The translations under genes were made by a program, and so were the position numbers. A DNA stretch of 64,000 nt from an uncultured Aquimarina sp. (lineage in GTDB: Bacteria > Bacteroidota > Bacteroidia > Flavobacteriales > Flavobacteriaceae). Shown here one piece after another: positions 33,496 through 42,390 of the stretch; position 1 is the stretch's first letter, and each line of letters opens with the position of its first letter. The notes under the pieces were generated by a model that did not search any database, was not told the DNA's origin, and was given only the letters and a program-made list of their open reading frames with translations. Location of the stretch: the NCBI RefSeq assembly GCF_947496855.1, contig NZ_CANMED010000007.1:62001-126000 (forward strand). Reading direction: 5' to 3'.

Positions 33496-34158
33496 ATGAA
33501 TCTATATAAAACCATACAAACCAGCATGCTGTTCCTTTCAGATTCCTGGAAGGAACAGCATGCTGGTTTCTTACAGGAAGAACATCTACAGCTTTTTGTA
33601 AAAAACTTAGAGCAATATAATCAGTTTGGAGTTCCAGAAGCTTATCCCTTACCCTATTTTAATGAAGAAATTACTCCAATGTTATCAGTAGCGTTCTCAA
33701 ATTTTGAAAAGATTTCACAAAATAAACATGCAACTACAAAAGATTGGGCAAAAACCATAGAAATCACTCCATTCGAATATCTGTTGATATTAATTGGACA
33801 ACGATGGACCTCAGCAACCTTAAAAAATGAAGAAGCAATTCCTCCATTAAAAGAAACATTATTGGATAGCTGTTTTGCTCCATTTAATGATCAAATCTGT
33901 ATTGCAACCAGAGCTTGGGAAAAACATATCGGAAGATCTACCGATAGTTTTTGGGGAGAAATGAGAGGCAATCCCGTTGAAAAAGAACAAAAAGTAAAAA
34001 AACGCATTCTAGAAATCATAGCAAATAAAACCTGGTGGAATATCTTCTATCATTATAAACACAAACTTGTATACGAAATTAGAGTACCTAGCGGACACGG
34101 AATCCGATGGAATGCCGAGGGAACAAAATTAATTGGGTTTTTAGAACCTTTCCTATAG
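33496..34158 (+). CDS. hypothetical protein with a perfect palindrome near its start
   Basis: A 220-residue soluble protein rich in Trp (KDWAKTIEI, GQRWTSATL, NKTWWNIFYHYKHK). No family recognised. Codons 8-25 are embedded in a 20-bp perfect inverted repeat, so its mRNA forms a very stable hairpin 22 nt after the start. Stands alone between a repeat element and the aldose epimerase gene. Confidence 0.6.
   Translation: MNLYKTIQTSMLFLSDSWKEQHAGFLQEEHLQLFVKNLEQYNQFGVPEAYPLPYFNEEITPMLSVAFSNFEKISQNKHATTKDWAKTIEITPFEYLLILIGQRWTSATLKNEEAIPPLKETLLDSCFAPFNDQICIATRAWEKHIGRSTDSFWGEMRGNPVEKEQKVKKRILEIIANKTWWNIFYHYKHKLVYEIRVPSGHGIRWNAEGTKLIGFLEPFL
33518..33569. repeat. 20-bp perfect inverted repeat inside a coding region
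   Basis: Arms 33518-33537 and 33550-33569 are exact reverse complements (centre of each arm CAGCATGCTG), with a 12-nt loop. It lies wholly within the 5' part of the preceding hypothetical gene. Confidence 0.9.
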
Positions 34159-34182
34159 GTTCATATATGTAACTTCTTTCTT

Positions 34183-34190
34183 TACCTTTG
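34183..34190 (+). promoter_or_regulatory. promoter -7 element of the aldose epimerase gene
   Basis: TACCTTTG matches TAnnTTTG exactly, 30 bp before the chosen ATG at 34221. This is one reason to reject the upstream TTG at 34188, which lies inside the promoter. Confidence 0.6.
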
Positions 34191-34220
34191 TACGAACCAT
34201 TAACCAATCATAATACTTAC

Positions 34221-35093
34221 ATGATCCACACCATAGAAAACAATGAATTAATAGTTCGTATTGATACTACAGGAGCAGAACTCACAAGCGTCAAAACCAA
34301 AAAAGATAACAGAGAATTTCTATGGCAAGGAGATCCCGCTATATGGGCAAGTCAGGCTCCAGTGCTTTTTCCTATTATTGGTGGGTTAAAAAATGGGACA
34401 TACACGTATAAAGAAAAAAGCTATGCATTGCCAAAACATGGATTTATACGATATAATAAAAATGTTATAGGGACTCAGAATTCGAAAACTAAGGCTTCAT
34501 TCTCTCTATCTTCGTCCGAAGAAACCTTGAGTAGCTATCCATTCAAATTCAATTTCACGATTAGTTTTGAACTTATCAACAATCAGATCGTTGTTTCTCA
34601 TATCATAGAGAATAATGGTTCAGAAACCATGTTTTTTTCGGTTGGAGGACATCCAGCTTTTAATTGTCCTTTAGATGATTCAGAAAGGTATGATGATTAT
34701 TATATTTCCCTAGAGAAAACAAAAAATCCTAAAAGTTATGTTCTAAATGATCAAGGACTTATTTCTAAGAATACAGTTTCTATAATTGATAATCATAAAA
34801 TTTGGCTTACTGATACCCTTTTTGATAAAGACGCTTTAATCTTCAAAAATATCAACGCGAAAAAAGCAACCCTCACTCATAAAACAAATGGTTCTGTATT
34901 ATCAATTGATTTTAATGACTTTCCTGATCTTGGTATTTGGGCAAAACACAAAGCGCCATATGTCTGTATAGAACCTTGGCTGGGATATGCGGACATAGAG
35001 GAAACAACTCAAAATATTGAAGAGAAAGAAGGAATTCAAAAACTGAATAAAGAAGAAGTTCATGAAAGTAGTTATACCATAACTATAGGATAA
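34221..35093 (+). CDS. aldose 1-epimerase family protein
   Basis: A 290-residue galactose-mutarotase-like beta-sandwich. It has FLWQGDPAIWASQAPVLFP, PKHGFIR (His in the sugar site), VGGHPAFNCP (the catalytic-type His) and a late CIEPWLGYAD with the Glu. It interconverts sugar anomers, probably hexose or hexose-6-phosphate. The start at 34221 (MIHTIENNELIV) is chosen because a promoter -7 element overlaps the alternative TTG. Confidence 0.85.
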   Translation: MIHTIENNELIVRIDTTGAELTSVKTKKDNREFLWQGDPAIWASQAPVLFPIIGGLKNGTYTYKEKSYALPKHGFIRYNKNVIGTQNSKTKASFSLSSSEETLSSYPFKFNFTISFELINNQIVVSHIIENNGSETMFFSVGGHPAFNCPLDDSERYDDYYISLEKTKNPKSYVLNDQGLISKNTVSIIDNHKIWLTDTLFDKDALIFKNINAKKATLTHKTNGSVLSIDFNDFPDLGIWAKHKAPYVCIEPWLGYADIEETTQNIEEKEGIQKLNKEEVHESSYTITIG

Positions 35094-35186
35094 AATATGA
35101 TGCTTTATAAATAAAACCTAAGGTTTTTGTAAGCTTCACATTTTTATATAGACTTAGTATAACATTCTCGATATTACGACTGATTT

Positions 35187-35876
35187 TTGACTCATACTAG
35201 AAAACATATTGCTGTTTTAATTTTTGCTCTTTCACAAGAAGAAGAAATTAGAAGGAAACCTTTCCTTCGTAATACTTTATTGCAACAAAATCTTACATCA
35301 CGTATACATAACATTGTTAAGAAGACAGGACTTGATTATTATATATATAGTGAACAAGAACAAATTGGAACTAGTTTTGGTGAACGTTTTACAAACGCTA
35401 TTAAAGATATTTATGATAAGGGTTATGATGCTATAATTACTATAGGTAATGATACTCCCAATCTAAATACAACACACCTTTCTAAAGCAATAGATACACT
35501 ACAACAAGGACAATCTGTTATTGGTCCTTCTTTTGACGGTGGTTTCTATCTCATGGGGCTGCAGAAAGAAATGTTTGACCATCAAAAATTTAGAGGGTTT
35601 TCTTGGAATACTTCTGAAGTAAGACAGGAAATTTACACCTATCTAGAGTCATATAAAAAATCAATCTTTCAATTAAGTTTTTTATACGATTTAGATCATT
35701 TTTCTGATATCATCAGTATCTATAAAACACTTCCATTTCTATTAAAAAAATTGCGAAGTGTACTACAAAGAATACTTCAAAAAGAAAAAAAGACAGTTGC
35801 TACACTACATATACTTCAATTTTATGTTTTCAAGGAAACATATTATAATAAAGGATCTCCTAGTCATACTTATTAG
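35187..35876 (+). CDS. DUF2064 / TIGR04282-type glycosyltransferase-like protein
   Basis: A 229-residue protein with a GT-A-like fold: IAVLIFALS at the N-terminus, AIITIGNDTPNL carrying the Asp motif, and VIGPSFDGGFYLMGL, the signature of DUF2064 (rSAM/selenodomain-associated transferase 1). It starts with TTG at 35187; no ATG would keep the first beta strand. Nucleotide-sugar or nucleotide-transfer activity is likely but the substrate is unknown. Single gene. Confidence 0.75.
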   Translation: MTHTRKHIAVLIFALSQEEEIRRKPFLRNTLLQQNLTSRIHNIVKKTGLDYYIYSEQEQIGTSFGERFTNAIKDIYDKGYDAIITIGNDTPNLNTTHLSKAIDTLQQGQSVIGPSFDGGFYLMGLQKEMFDHQKFRGFSWNTSEVRQEIYTYLESYKKSIFQLSFLYDLDHFSDIISIYKTLPFLLKKLRSVLQRILQKEKKTVATLHILQFYVFKETYYNKGSPSHTY

Positions 35877-36036
35877 TTCATAAAGGATATTTATCAAATA
35901 TCACATTACCTATTTAATTTAAAAAACAAGAACAGTTTTCCTGCGAAAAAGTAGTGAATCGGTGCGTTTGATTCTTTTTTTCAGCATTCTGACACACATC
36001 TTTTCATAAGGTTAATTATAGTATCAAATTTAATTT

Positions 36037-39000
36037 ATGAAACTTCTTCTTAAAGTCATTTTTGTATGTATCATACCCTATATGTCTATTTCCCAAGAAA
36101 CTACCGGAACGCTTCAGGGAACCCTTACAGATACACAGAATAACCCAATACCCTTTGCGACCATTCAATGTATTGATGTTTCTACCAATTATAAATACGG
36201 AACTATTTCCGAAGAAAATGGTTTTTATATTATCACAAATCTATCTCCCTCTAATACCTATAAATTACATATTTCATATGTTGGTTTTCAGACCGTAATA
36301 GAAGAGAATGTCACCATCCAATTGGGAAATACAACCATAAAAAACTTTGTGATGTCCGAGGATAGTGTGTCTCTAGAAGCAGTAGTAATCACCGGTTCTT
36401 CTAAAAATCAAAAAAACGGCAATGAAACTTTATTAGGAAAACGAGAACTCAGAACTACTCCAACGATTAGTAGAAGTATTCAGGATCTTACTAAAAACCT
36501 AACAGAAAACAACCTTAATTCTTTTGGCGGCGCTAGCAATCGGTTTAATAATCTTAATATCGATGGTATTGCTAATAATGATGTCATAGGTTTTCAGGAA
36601 CCCGCAAGTGGTGCCGCTGGATCTTCTGCCAACGGAACACCAGGAAGTCTCTCCAGAACCCAACCAATTGGGCTGGGCGCCGTAAAAGAACTCTCCGTAA
36701 AACTAGCTCCATTCGATGTAAGTATCGGTAATTTTAGTGGTGCAAGTATTAATTTAGTAACTAAAAATGGCACCAACACCTCAAAAGCAGAAGTATATGG
36801 TTATGGAAACAATCAGCTCTTATTAGGAAACTATGCTGATGGAATCAAACAAGAAAGTGCTAATTTTTATGATATTCAGTTTGGTGGTGGAATCGGTGGC
36901 CCAATTATAAAAGACAAGTTATTTTATTATGTAAATGTAGAGCAGGCTCTGTCTGATAATCCGGTATTGAACGCTCCCGGTAGCGCAACCTCTAATATTT
37001 CCTCAGAAGATGTACAGTTAATTTCGGATCGTTTACGCTCAGCATATAATTATGATCCAGGTTCCTTTACAGACGCTTCAATTAAAACTGCTAGTACCAA
37101 AATATTTGCTCGACTAGATTATAACCTATCAGATCAACATAAAATTACATTACGAAATAACTATGTAAACAGTTTTGCCGATAATTTAGAATGGAGCTCT
37201 TCTATATTTAATTTTGGAAATCAAGGATACCGTCATAACAGTATTGCTAATAGTTTAGCACTAGAGTTAAAATCTAATCTTACTAATGGAATTACGAATC
37301 AACTTACATTAGGATATAATACCGTAAAAGAAGATAGAGATTTTGATGGTCGAGTATTTCCACATATCCAAATAGCTTCTAATTCTAGTAATCGCATATT
37401 TGCAGGAACCTATCGAGAAGCTTCGGTATACAGCACTGACTTTTCTACCTTACAATTAGCAGATAAAATATCATATACTTCGCAAAAACATACAATTACC
37501 GCAGGTGGACTAGCGCAATTTCACGATGTAGATTACGGATTCTTATCTGCTTGGAACGGACGTTGGGAATATCGATCTGTTCAGGACTTTCTAGACGATA
37601 GTCCAAGTCGTGTACGCGGTGTATACAATATTAATAATAATGATTTTAATTTTGTGACTAGCCGTCCATCTGCTACCGTTTCTGTTATAGAGACTGCGTT
37701 ATACATACAAGATCAATTTAGAGTTTCTAACCAATTTTCTGTTACCGCAGGTATTCGACTTGATGCACAGTTTCTGCCAAGTGATTTACCAATCAGTCAG
37801 GAAGTATTAAATACTCCAGAGTTTAGTCAATTTGATAATAAGATCTCCAATGCACCACAATTCAATCCTCGAATAGGATTCAATTACTCCTTGGATACGG
37901 ATAATAAGTACAAATTACGTGGAGGCACCGGATTATTTTCTGGTAGAATTCCTTACTTGTGGTTCGCCTATGTAGAATATATATCAGGAACTGAATATTT
38001 CAATATTGATTTGCGACCAACTGATACAACTCCACTTACTGAAAATCTAGCCGATTTGCGGAGTGTACAACCAAATCTTACCGAAATTAATCTAATTGAT
38101 ACTGATTTTGCATTACCTAGAGAATGGAAAACGAATATAGCTTTTGAAGCAAAGCTTCCTCATAAATGGACAGTAACCGTAGAAGGAACATACACTGAAA
38201 TATTGAACGGGTTATTTTTTCAATCGATTAATCGTAGAAATGAACTTGGAAATTTTGATGGTGCGGACAACCGTCCTTACTTTTTACAAACAGGTGAGGA
38301 TATAAAAATCAATCCAAATTTTACTAATGTATTTCTATTAACCAATACAGATAAAGGGTACCGTTACAATATAACAGCAAATGTTTCTAAAAGAATAGGG
38401 AATTATAGAGGAACTGTAGGATATACGTATGGTAAAAGTAAAGATATCTCGAGTACCGTTAGAAGTTCTCCAGCCGCTAACTTCGAATGGAATCAGGCTA
38501 TTTTTGGGAATGAACCTGCCATTTCCTTTTCTAATTTTGATCTAAGACATAAAATAGTATCAACACATTCTTATGATGTTAATTTCGGAAAAACGCATTC
38601 AGTAGGGGTTTCATTTTTATATAATGGTCGCTCCGGAAGTCCATACTCCTTTGTTTATCAGGGAGATCCTAATCGAGATGGTTCTTCTAGAAATGACCTA
38701 ATCTATGTACCTAGAGATCAATCAGAAATACAGTTAGTAGATATTGTAGATAGTGATGGCATTGTTACTAGTACAACAAATCAACAATGGCAACAATTAA
38801 ATAATTATATCGAAAACAATTCTTATTTAAGAAGTCGAAGAGGTAATTATGTAGAAAGAAATGGGGCCAAAACTCCTTGGAATCACGAATTAGATATGAA
38901 ACTGCAATATGGAAAACAACTAAAAAATGGACATCATATCACAGTATCTTTAGATATGCTAAATGTATTTAATTTTATTAATCGTGATTGGGGACGCCTG

Positions 39001-39171
39001 GTATTCGTGCCTAATGTAGTTAATTCTAGTTTCAGTTTACTCAATTTTGTAGGAATAGAAAATGAACAACCACAATACCAATTTAATATCGATCCAGATG
39101 AACAACCGTGGAACATAGATTTACAAAATTCTAGATGGAGAGCACAAATCGGTATTAAATATGGGTTTTAA
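36037..39171 (+). CDS. TonB-dependent receptor, Oar-like
   Basis: A 1044-residue outer-membrane receptor: signal peptide (1-19), a carboxypeptidase-regulatory-like domain (about 24-110, TGTLQGTLTDTQNNPIPFAT), plug (about 120-240; LNIDGIANND), and a large beta barrel up to the C-terminal WRAQIGIKYGF. The plug has the Gly/Ala-rich stretch FQEPASGAAGSSANG seen in Oar-type receptors. No SusD gene follows, so it is more likely for peptide, metal or signal uptake than for glycans. Single gene. Confidence 0.9.
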   Translation: MKLLLKVIFVCIIPYMSISQETTGTLQGTLTDTQNNPIPFATIQCIDVSTNYKYGTISEENGFYIITNLSPSNTYKLHISYVGFQTVIEENVTIQLGNTTIKNFVMSEDSVSLEAVVITGSSKNQKNGNETLLGKRELRTTPTISRSIQDLTKNLTENNLNSFGGASNRFNNLNIDGIANNDVIGFQEPASGAAGSSANGTPGSLSRTQPIGLGAVKELSVKLAPFDVSIGNFSGASINLVTKNGTNTSKAEVYGYGNNQLLLGNYADGIKQESANFYDIQFGGGIGGPIIKDKLFYYVNVEQALSDNPVLNAPGSATSNISSEDVQLISDRLRSAYNYDPGSFTDASIKTASTKIFARLDYNLSDQHKITLRNNYVNSFADNLEWSSSIFNFGNQGYRHNSIANSLALELKSNLTNGITNQLTLGYNTVKEDRDFDGRVFPHIQIASNSSNRIFAGTYREASVYSTDFSTLQLADKISYTSQKHTITAGGLAQFHDVDYGFLSAWNGRWEYRSVQDFLDDSPSRVRGVYNINNNDFNFVTSRPSATVSVIETALYIQDQFRVSNQFSVTAGIRLDAQFLPSDLPISQEVLNTPEFSQFDNKISNAPQFNPRIGFNYSLDTDNKYKLRGGTGLFSGRIPYLWFAYVEYISGTEYFNIDLRPTDTTPLTENLADLRSVQPNLTEINLIDTDFALPREWKTNIAFEAKLPHKWTVTVEGTYTEILNGLFFQSINRRNELGNFDGADNRPYFLQTGEDIKINPNFTNVFLLTNTDKGYRYNITANVSKRIGNYRGTVGYTYGKSKDISSTVRSSPAANFEWNQAIFGNEPAISFSNFDLRHKIVSTHSYDVNFGKTHSVGVSFLYNGRSGSPYSFVYQGDPNRDGSSRNDLIYVPRDQSEIQLVDIVDSDGIVTSTTNQQWQQLNNYIENNSYLRSRRGNYVERNGAKTPWNHELDMKLQYGKQLKNGHHITVSLDMLNVFNFINRDWGRLVFVPNVVNSSFSLLNFVGIENEQPQYQFNIDPDEQPWNIDLQNSRWRAQIGIKYGF

Positions 39172-39263
39172 AAATCGTGTCCTAAGTGAATTCCAACATT
39201 GTAATCTTATTCAGAATCAAAATGAATTATTCCTAAAATTTGGAACTTATTTAATATTAAACT

Positions 39264-39433
39264 CATATTTGCACTATAAATAAGAACAAAAAACAAGTTT
39301 TAAATATCTATGAATCTATTTTGTACACATAAAAAAGGACGCTGTAAAGCTGTTTTCGAATCGAAAGCATAGATAAAAAACTAGAAAAAAATATATTCTA
39401 AAAAGCGTCCAAAAAAATTGGACGCTTTTTTTA
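39264..39433 (+). promoter_or_regulatory. short-ORF/terminator module 1 (attenuator-like)
   Basis: Promoter-like CATATTTG (39264-39271) with TTTG about 21 bp upstream. A 20-codon ORF (39310-39372; MNLFCTHKKGRCKAVFESKA) is followed by a terminator, AAAAGCGTCCAA/TTGGACGCTTTT (39401-39429) and T run. GGACGC inside the ORF (39337-39342) can pair with GCGTCC of the terminator's 5' arm, which would prevent termination. The terminator sequence recurs at 62.66 kb. The ORF could be translated as a leader peptide; no direct evidence. Confidence 0.55.
39310..39372 (+). CDS. putative 20-residue leader peptide, module 1
   Basis: ATG to TAG, 20 residues, two Cys and many Lys. It lies between a promoter and a strong terminator in module 1. 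Kept only because four modules in this window share this layout; coding is unproven. Confidence 0.3.
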   Translation: MNLFCTHKKGRCKAVFESKA

Positions 39434-39630
39434 TGTATTATTTTTCAGAAACTATGAATATTCAATAAAATGTTATTTGAACGATACTCATAAGAACTAC
39501 AGTTAGTTAGCTAAAAGATTAATATTCGTTACCAAACGAACAGGGGTTTCTTTGCCTACAAACAAATATAACTAACTGATAATCAATAAAATAAATTCAA
39601 AAATAATTTGCATACTTAAAAAATAGATTT

Positions 39631-39852
39631 CATATTTGCACCGCAATATCGACACTGAGCTTGTCGAAGTGCAGCAACAAAATATAAAAACATTAATAAC
39701 CGAAGTACTATGACCTTTACAAACATATACACAGATACTTTAAGAGAACGAGGTTCTTTTATGTATACGCTTCGGGACTTCTATAACTCATAAACTGATT
39801 ATAACAGTTTGATATAAAGTCCGAAGCCAAAATAAAGTTTCGGATTTTTTAT
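39631..39852 (+). promoter_or_regulatory. short-ORF/terminator module 2 (four-segment attenuator)
   Basis: Promoter CATATTTG (39631-39638), with TTTG 20 bp upstream. Downstream are four segments with alternative pairing: 1 = CCGAAG (39700-39705); 2 = CTTCGGGACTT (39770-39780); 3 = AAGTCCGAAG (39817-39826); 4 = TTCGGATTT (39839-39847) plus T run. Pairs 1:2 and 3:4 (terminator) compete with 2:3 (antiterminator), as in classical leader attenuators. Segment 2 overlaps the end of a 27-codon ORF. The next gene is at 40087 (repair operon), so this may set its read-through. A REP unit occupies the early leader (39653-39672). Confidence 0.6.
39710..39793 (+). CDS. putative 27-residue leader peptide, module 2
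   Basis: Reads MTFTNIYTDTLRERGSFMYT and ends ..RDFYNS. It has no run of one amino acid, so a stall here would report general translation trouble and not one amino-acid shortage. The mRNA also forms an AAGAGAAC/GTTCTTTT hairpin inside the ORF (39743-39760). Coding is supported by its placement relative to the attenuator segments. Confidence 0.4.
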   Translation: MTFTNIYTDTLRERGSFMYTLRDFYNS

Positions 39853-40086
39853 TTCCAGTAACTTAAAACACATTCAATCGTAGCATTGAACTCTTTCAGC
39901 GAGTCCAATGGAGTACTATTGAAATGTCGTTACGTATAATTCTTTCCGAAAAAAACAAAATCAACAAACATTAATTTTCAAACAACAGTCAAATGAAATT
40001 TTATAACCATAACAGTTAGGGTTTCGGTGATCAAGAGATCTGCTGGAATCATTAGTAAGACAATTATGAATTAAATAGAATGTCTA

Positions 40087-40776
40087 ATGAAACCGGCACA
40101 TATTAAAAGCCAAAGACAAAAAGAAATTCGTCGTATTCAAAAAAGACAGCGTAACATTTGGGAAGAACAACGAAATCTAGGATATATAAAATTAGAAAAG
40201 CCTATTCGTCACGGTTGGTTTAAGGAATCTGTAATCACTAAAAATGTAGAAAAATATAAAAATCAAGAATACATTGAAGAATTACACAAAAAGTTAGAAA
40301 AATCATTTTGGGGAAGAACTAAACAAGAAGCCGAGAAAAATTGGCTTCATGAAACTTCAAAATATTTAATTAACAAAGAATTACCAACTATAAGCCCTAG
40401 ATCTTTTAATAAGCTTAGCGATGGTGCACAAAGAATGTGTGTTCCTTTTAGATATTATACCAAGGAGAAGAAACTAAAGCTTCGGTTTTATGTCAACCTT
40501 CCCAAAGGTACATATAAGATCAAATTTACTAAAGCGTATGTCACGCATAGTAAACGAATTGATCCAAAACTAGAAAGTGAAGATGCATTGATAGAGCAAC
40601 AGTTGTTGAAAAATGGATACTTCGAAGAGGTACAAAAGCAATATAACTGGAGAGATTATTGGCAAATTTCAAAAGCTAAAAAAGAAAAGCTAAAAATTAA
40701 TAGCAAACTAAGGGATCTGAAAAAATATAAGATTCCAGAAATTCTAAAAGAAGAAATATCATGGGAAAGAAATTAA
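40087..40776 (+). CDS. basic hypothetical protein coupled to RtcB2
   Basis: A 229-residue, very basic, helical protein (RQKEIRRIQKRQRNIWEEQR at the start; many Lys/Arg/Trp). The middle has a beta-rich segment (LRFYVNLPKGTYKIKFTKAY). It overlaps rtcB2 by 16 bp, so its translation is tied to the ligase. I recognise no family; RNA binding is a reasonable guess from charge. It is the first gene after attenuator module 2. Confidence 0.65.
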   Translation: MKPAHIKSQRQKEIRRIQKRQRNIWEEQRNLGYIKLEKPIRHGWFKESVITKNVEKYKNQEYIEELHKKLEKSFWGRTKQEAEKNWLHETSKYLINKELPTISPRSFNKLSDGAQRMCVPFRYYTKEKKLKLRFYVNLPKGTYKIKFTKAYVTHSKRIDPKLESEDALIEQQLLKNGYFEEVQKQYNWRDYWQISKAKKEKLKINSKLRDLKKYKIPEILKEEISWERN

Positions 40777-42152
40777 GCGGAAAAGACTTAATCAAATTAG
40801 GCTTTCCAAAAAACAACAGTATTAATGTGACATTGGGTCAGATTAATCGATATCAAAAAAGAGTAAAAAAAGAACAAATATTAATAGAAGCTAAAAAAGT
40901 ATTATTAAATCCAGAAGCTTATCAAGGTGATGGAGTCTGGGGTAAGATTGCCGAGAGTTTGATAAAGCCAGTGGACGTAAAAAAACATGCTTTAAAAACT
41001 ATCAGATCACCGTTTCAAATCTATGGAGAAAATGAAATCGATGACCAGGCAAAATACCAATTGTATGATGCACTAAAATTACCAGTAGCAGTTGCTGGGG
41101 CGTTAATGCCAGATGCACATAGTGGCTATGGGTTACCAATTGGCGGAGTACTTGCCACAAAAAAAGCAGTGATTCCTTATGGCGTAGGAGTAGATATCGG
41201 ATGCAGAATGTGTTTAACTATTTATCCCATTGCTATCTCTTATTTAAAAGGAAAAAAGCATCAATTGGAAAACATATTGTCTGAACACACCAAATTCGGA
41301 ATGTATGAAACCCATAAAATAAAGCATGATCACGAGGTCTTTGAACGAGAGGAGTTTAAAAATATTCCATTAGTAAAAAGACTAAAAGACAAAGCTTATA
41401 AGCAATTAGGAACCTCTGGTGGTGGTAATCATTTTGTAGAATTTGGAACTGTAGCTATTACAGATACAGCGAATGAATGGGGATTAGATATAGGAACTTA
41501 TATAGGTGTATTATCGCATAGTGGATCTCGAGGATTGGGAGCCAATATTGCAAAACACTATACCTATTTAGCAACCAAACAATGTCCATTACCAAAACAT
41601 GTGCAACAATTAGCTTGGTTGGATCTAAATACACACGATGGTCAGGAATATTGGTTGGCAATGAATCTTGCCGGAGATTATGCGCAAGCATGCCACGATG
41701 ATATTCACGCCAGAATCGGAAAATTATTAGGATCAAGACCTGTTGCCAAAATTGAGAATCATCACAATTTTGCTTGGAAACAAGAAGTCAACGGCGAGGA
41801 ATGTATTGTTCATAGAAAAGGAGCTACTCCAGCCGCCAAGGGCGAGTTAGGAATTATTCCGGGATCTATGACGGCACCAGGATTTATAGTAAGAGGATTA
41901 GGAAACCCAGAAAGTTTGCAATCCGCATCACACGGAGCTGGAAGATTACATTCCAGAAGAAAGTGTAAAGAGAAATTCACCAAAAGTGACATCAAAAAAC
42001 AATTAAAAGCAAATGATGTCACACTGATAGGTGGAGGAATCGATGAAGCACCTATGGCCTATAAGGATATTACTAAAGTAATGGCCAATCAACAAGAATT
42101 AGTTGAGGTAGTCGGAACATTCACACCAAAAATCGTGCGAATGGATAAGTAA
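40761..42152 (+). CDS. rtcB: RtcB-family RNA ligase 2 (PrfH-associated)
   Basis: A 463-residue RtcB with standard motifs: MPDAHSGYGLPIGGV, GVGVDIGCRM (Asp and Cys of the metal site, about 145), GTSGGGNHFVEFG, SHSGSRGLGA, ENHHNFAW and SHGAGRLHSRR (about 391; the His that takes GMP). It ligates 2',3'-cyclic-phosphate to 5'-OH ends. The neighbouring prfH gene places it in the RtcB2-PrfH group, for which repair of 16S rRNA cut in the decoding centre has been shown. It differs strongly from RtcB1 at 31.5 kb. Confidence 0.95.
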   Translation: MGKKLSGKDLIKLGFPKNNSINVTLGQINRYQKRVKKEQILIEAKKVLLNPEAYQGDGVWGKIAESLIKPVDVKKHALKTIRSPFQIYGENEIDDQAKYQLYDALKLPVAVAGALMPDAHSGYGLPIGGVLATKKAVIPYGVGVDIGCRMCLTIYPIAISYLKGKKHQLENILSEHTKFGMYETHKIKHDHEVFEREEFKNIPLVKRLKDKAYKQLGTSGGGNHFVEFGTVAITDTANEWGLDIGTYIGVLSHSGSRGLGANIAKHYTYLATKQCPLPKHVQQLAWLDLNTHDGQEYWLAMNLAGDYAQACHDDIHARIGKLLGSRPVAKIENHHNFAWKQEVNGEECIVHRKGATPAAKGELGIIPGSMTAPGFIVRGLGNPESLQSASHGAGRLHSRRKCKEKFTKSDIKKQLKANDVTLIGGGIDEAPMAYKDITKVMANQQELVEVVGTFTPKIVRMDK

Positions 42153-42159
42153 GATGATT

Positions 42160-42385
42160 TGGGCGTTACCCTTTGGGTCGGGCTTTCGGCTGTATCTTTT
42201 TTACGTCAGTTCGAGTGCCTTGCTTAAAGCAAGGTGTATCGAGAAAGAGTAAAAAATGATGCCGCCTTAAATACAGAGTATTCACGATTTCTTAAAACAA
42301 TAAGAATCAATGAGTAATCCTTAACGTAAACAAAAAATCAGACCTGTTAGTCTGTCTAGGCAGACTGACAAGTCTATAACAGAAA
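42160..42385. repeat. REP element and hairpin between rtcB2 and prfH
   Basis: A repeat with GGGTCGGGCTTTCGGCTGTATC, common in flavobacterial genomes, is followed at about 42338-42380 by a hairpin with AGTCTG/CAGACT at its core. The 238-bp gap otherwise has no gene. Similar ACCTGNCAGGT-type hairpins separate later genes of this operon (43652-43686, 44259-44293). Confidence 0.55.
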
Positions 42386-42390
42386 AACAA

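Noticed and set aside
34188..34220. Upstream TTG start for the aldose epimerase gene
   Set aside because: The TTG lies at the end of an exact TAnnTTTG promoter element; the ATG at 34221 starts where family homology starts.
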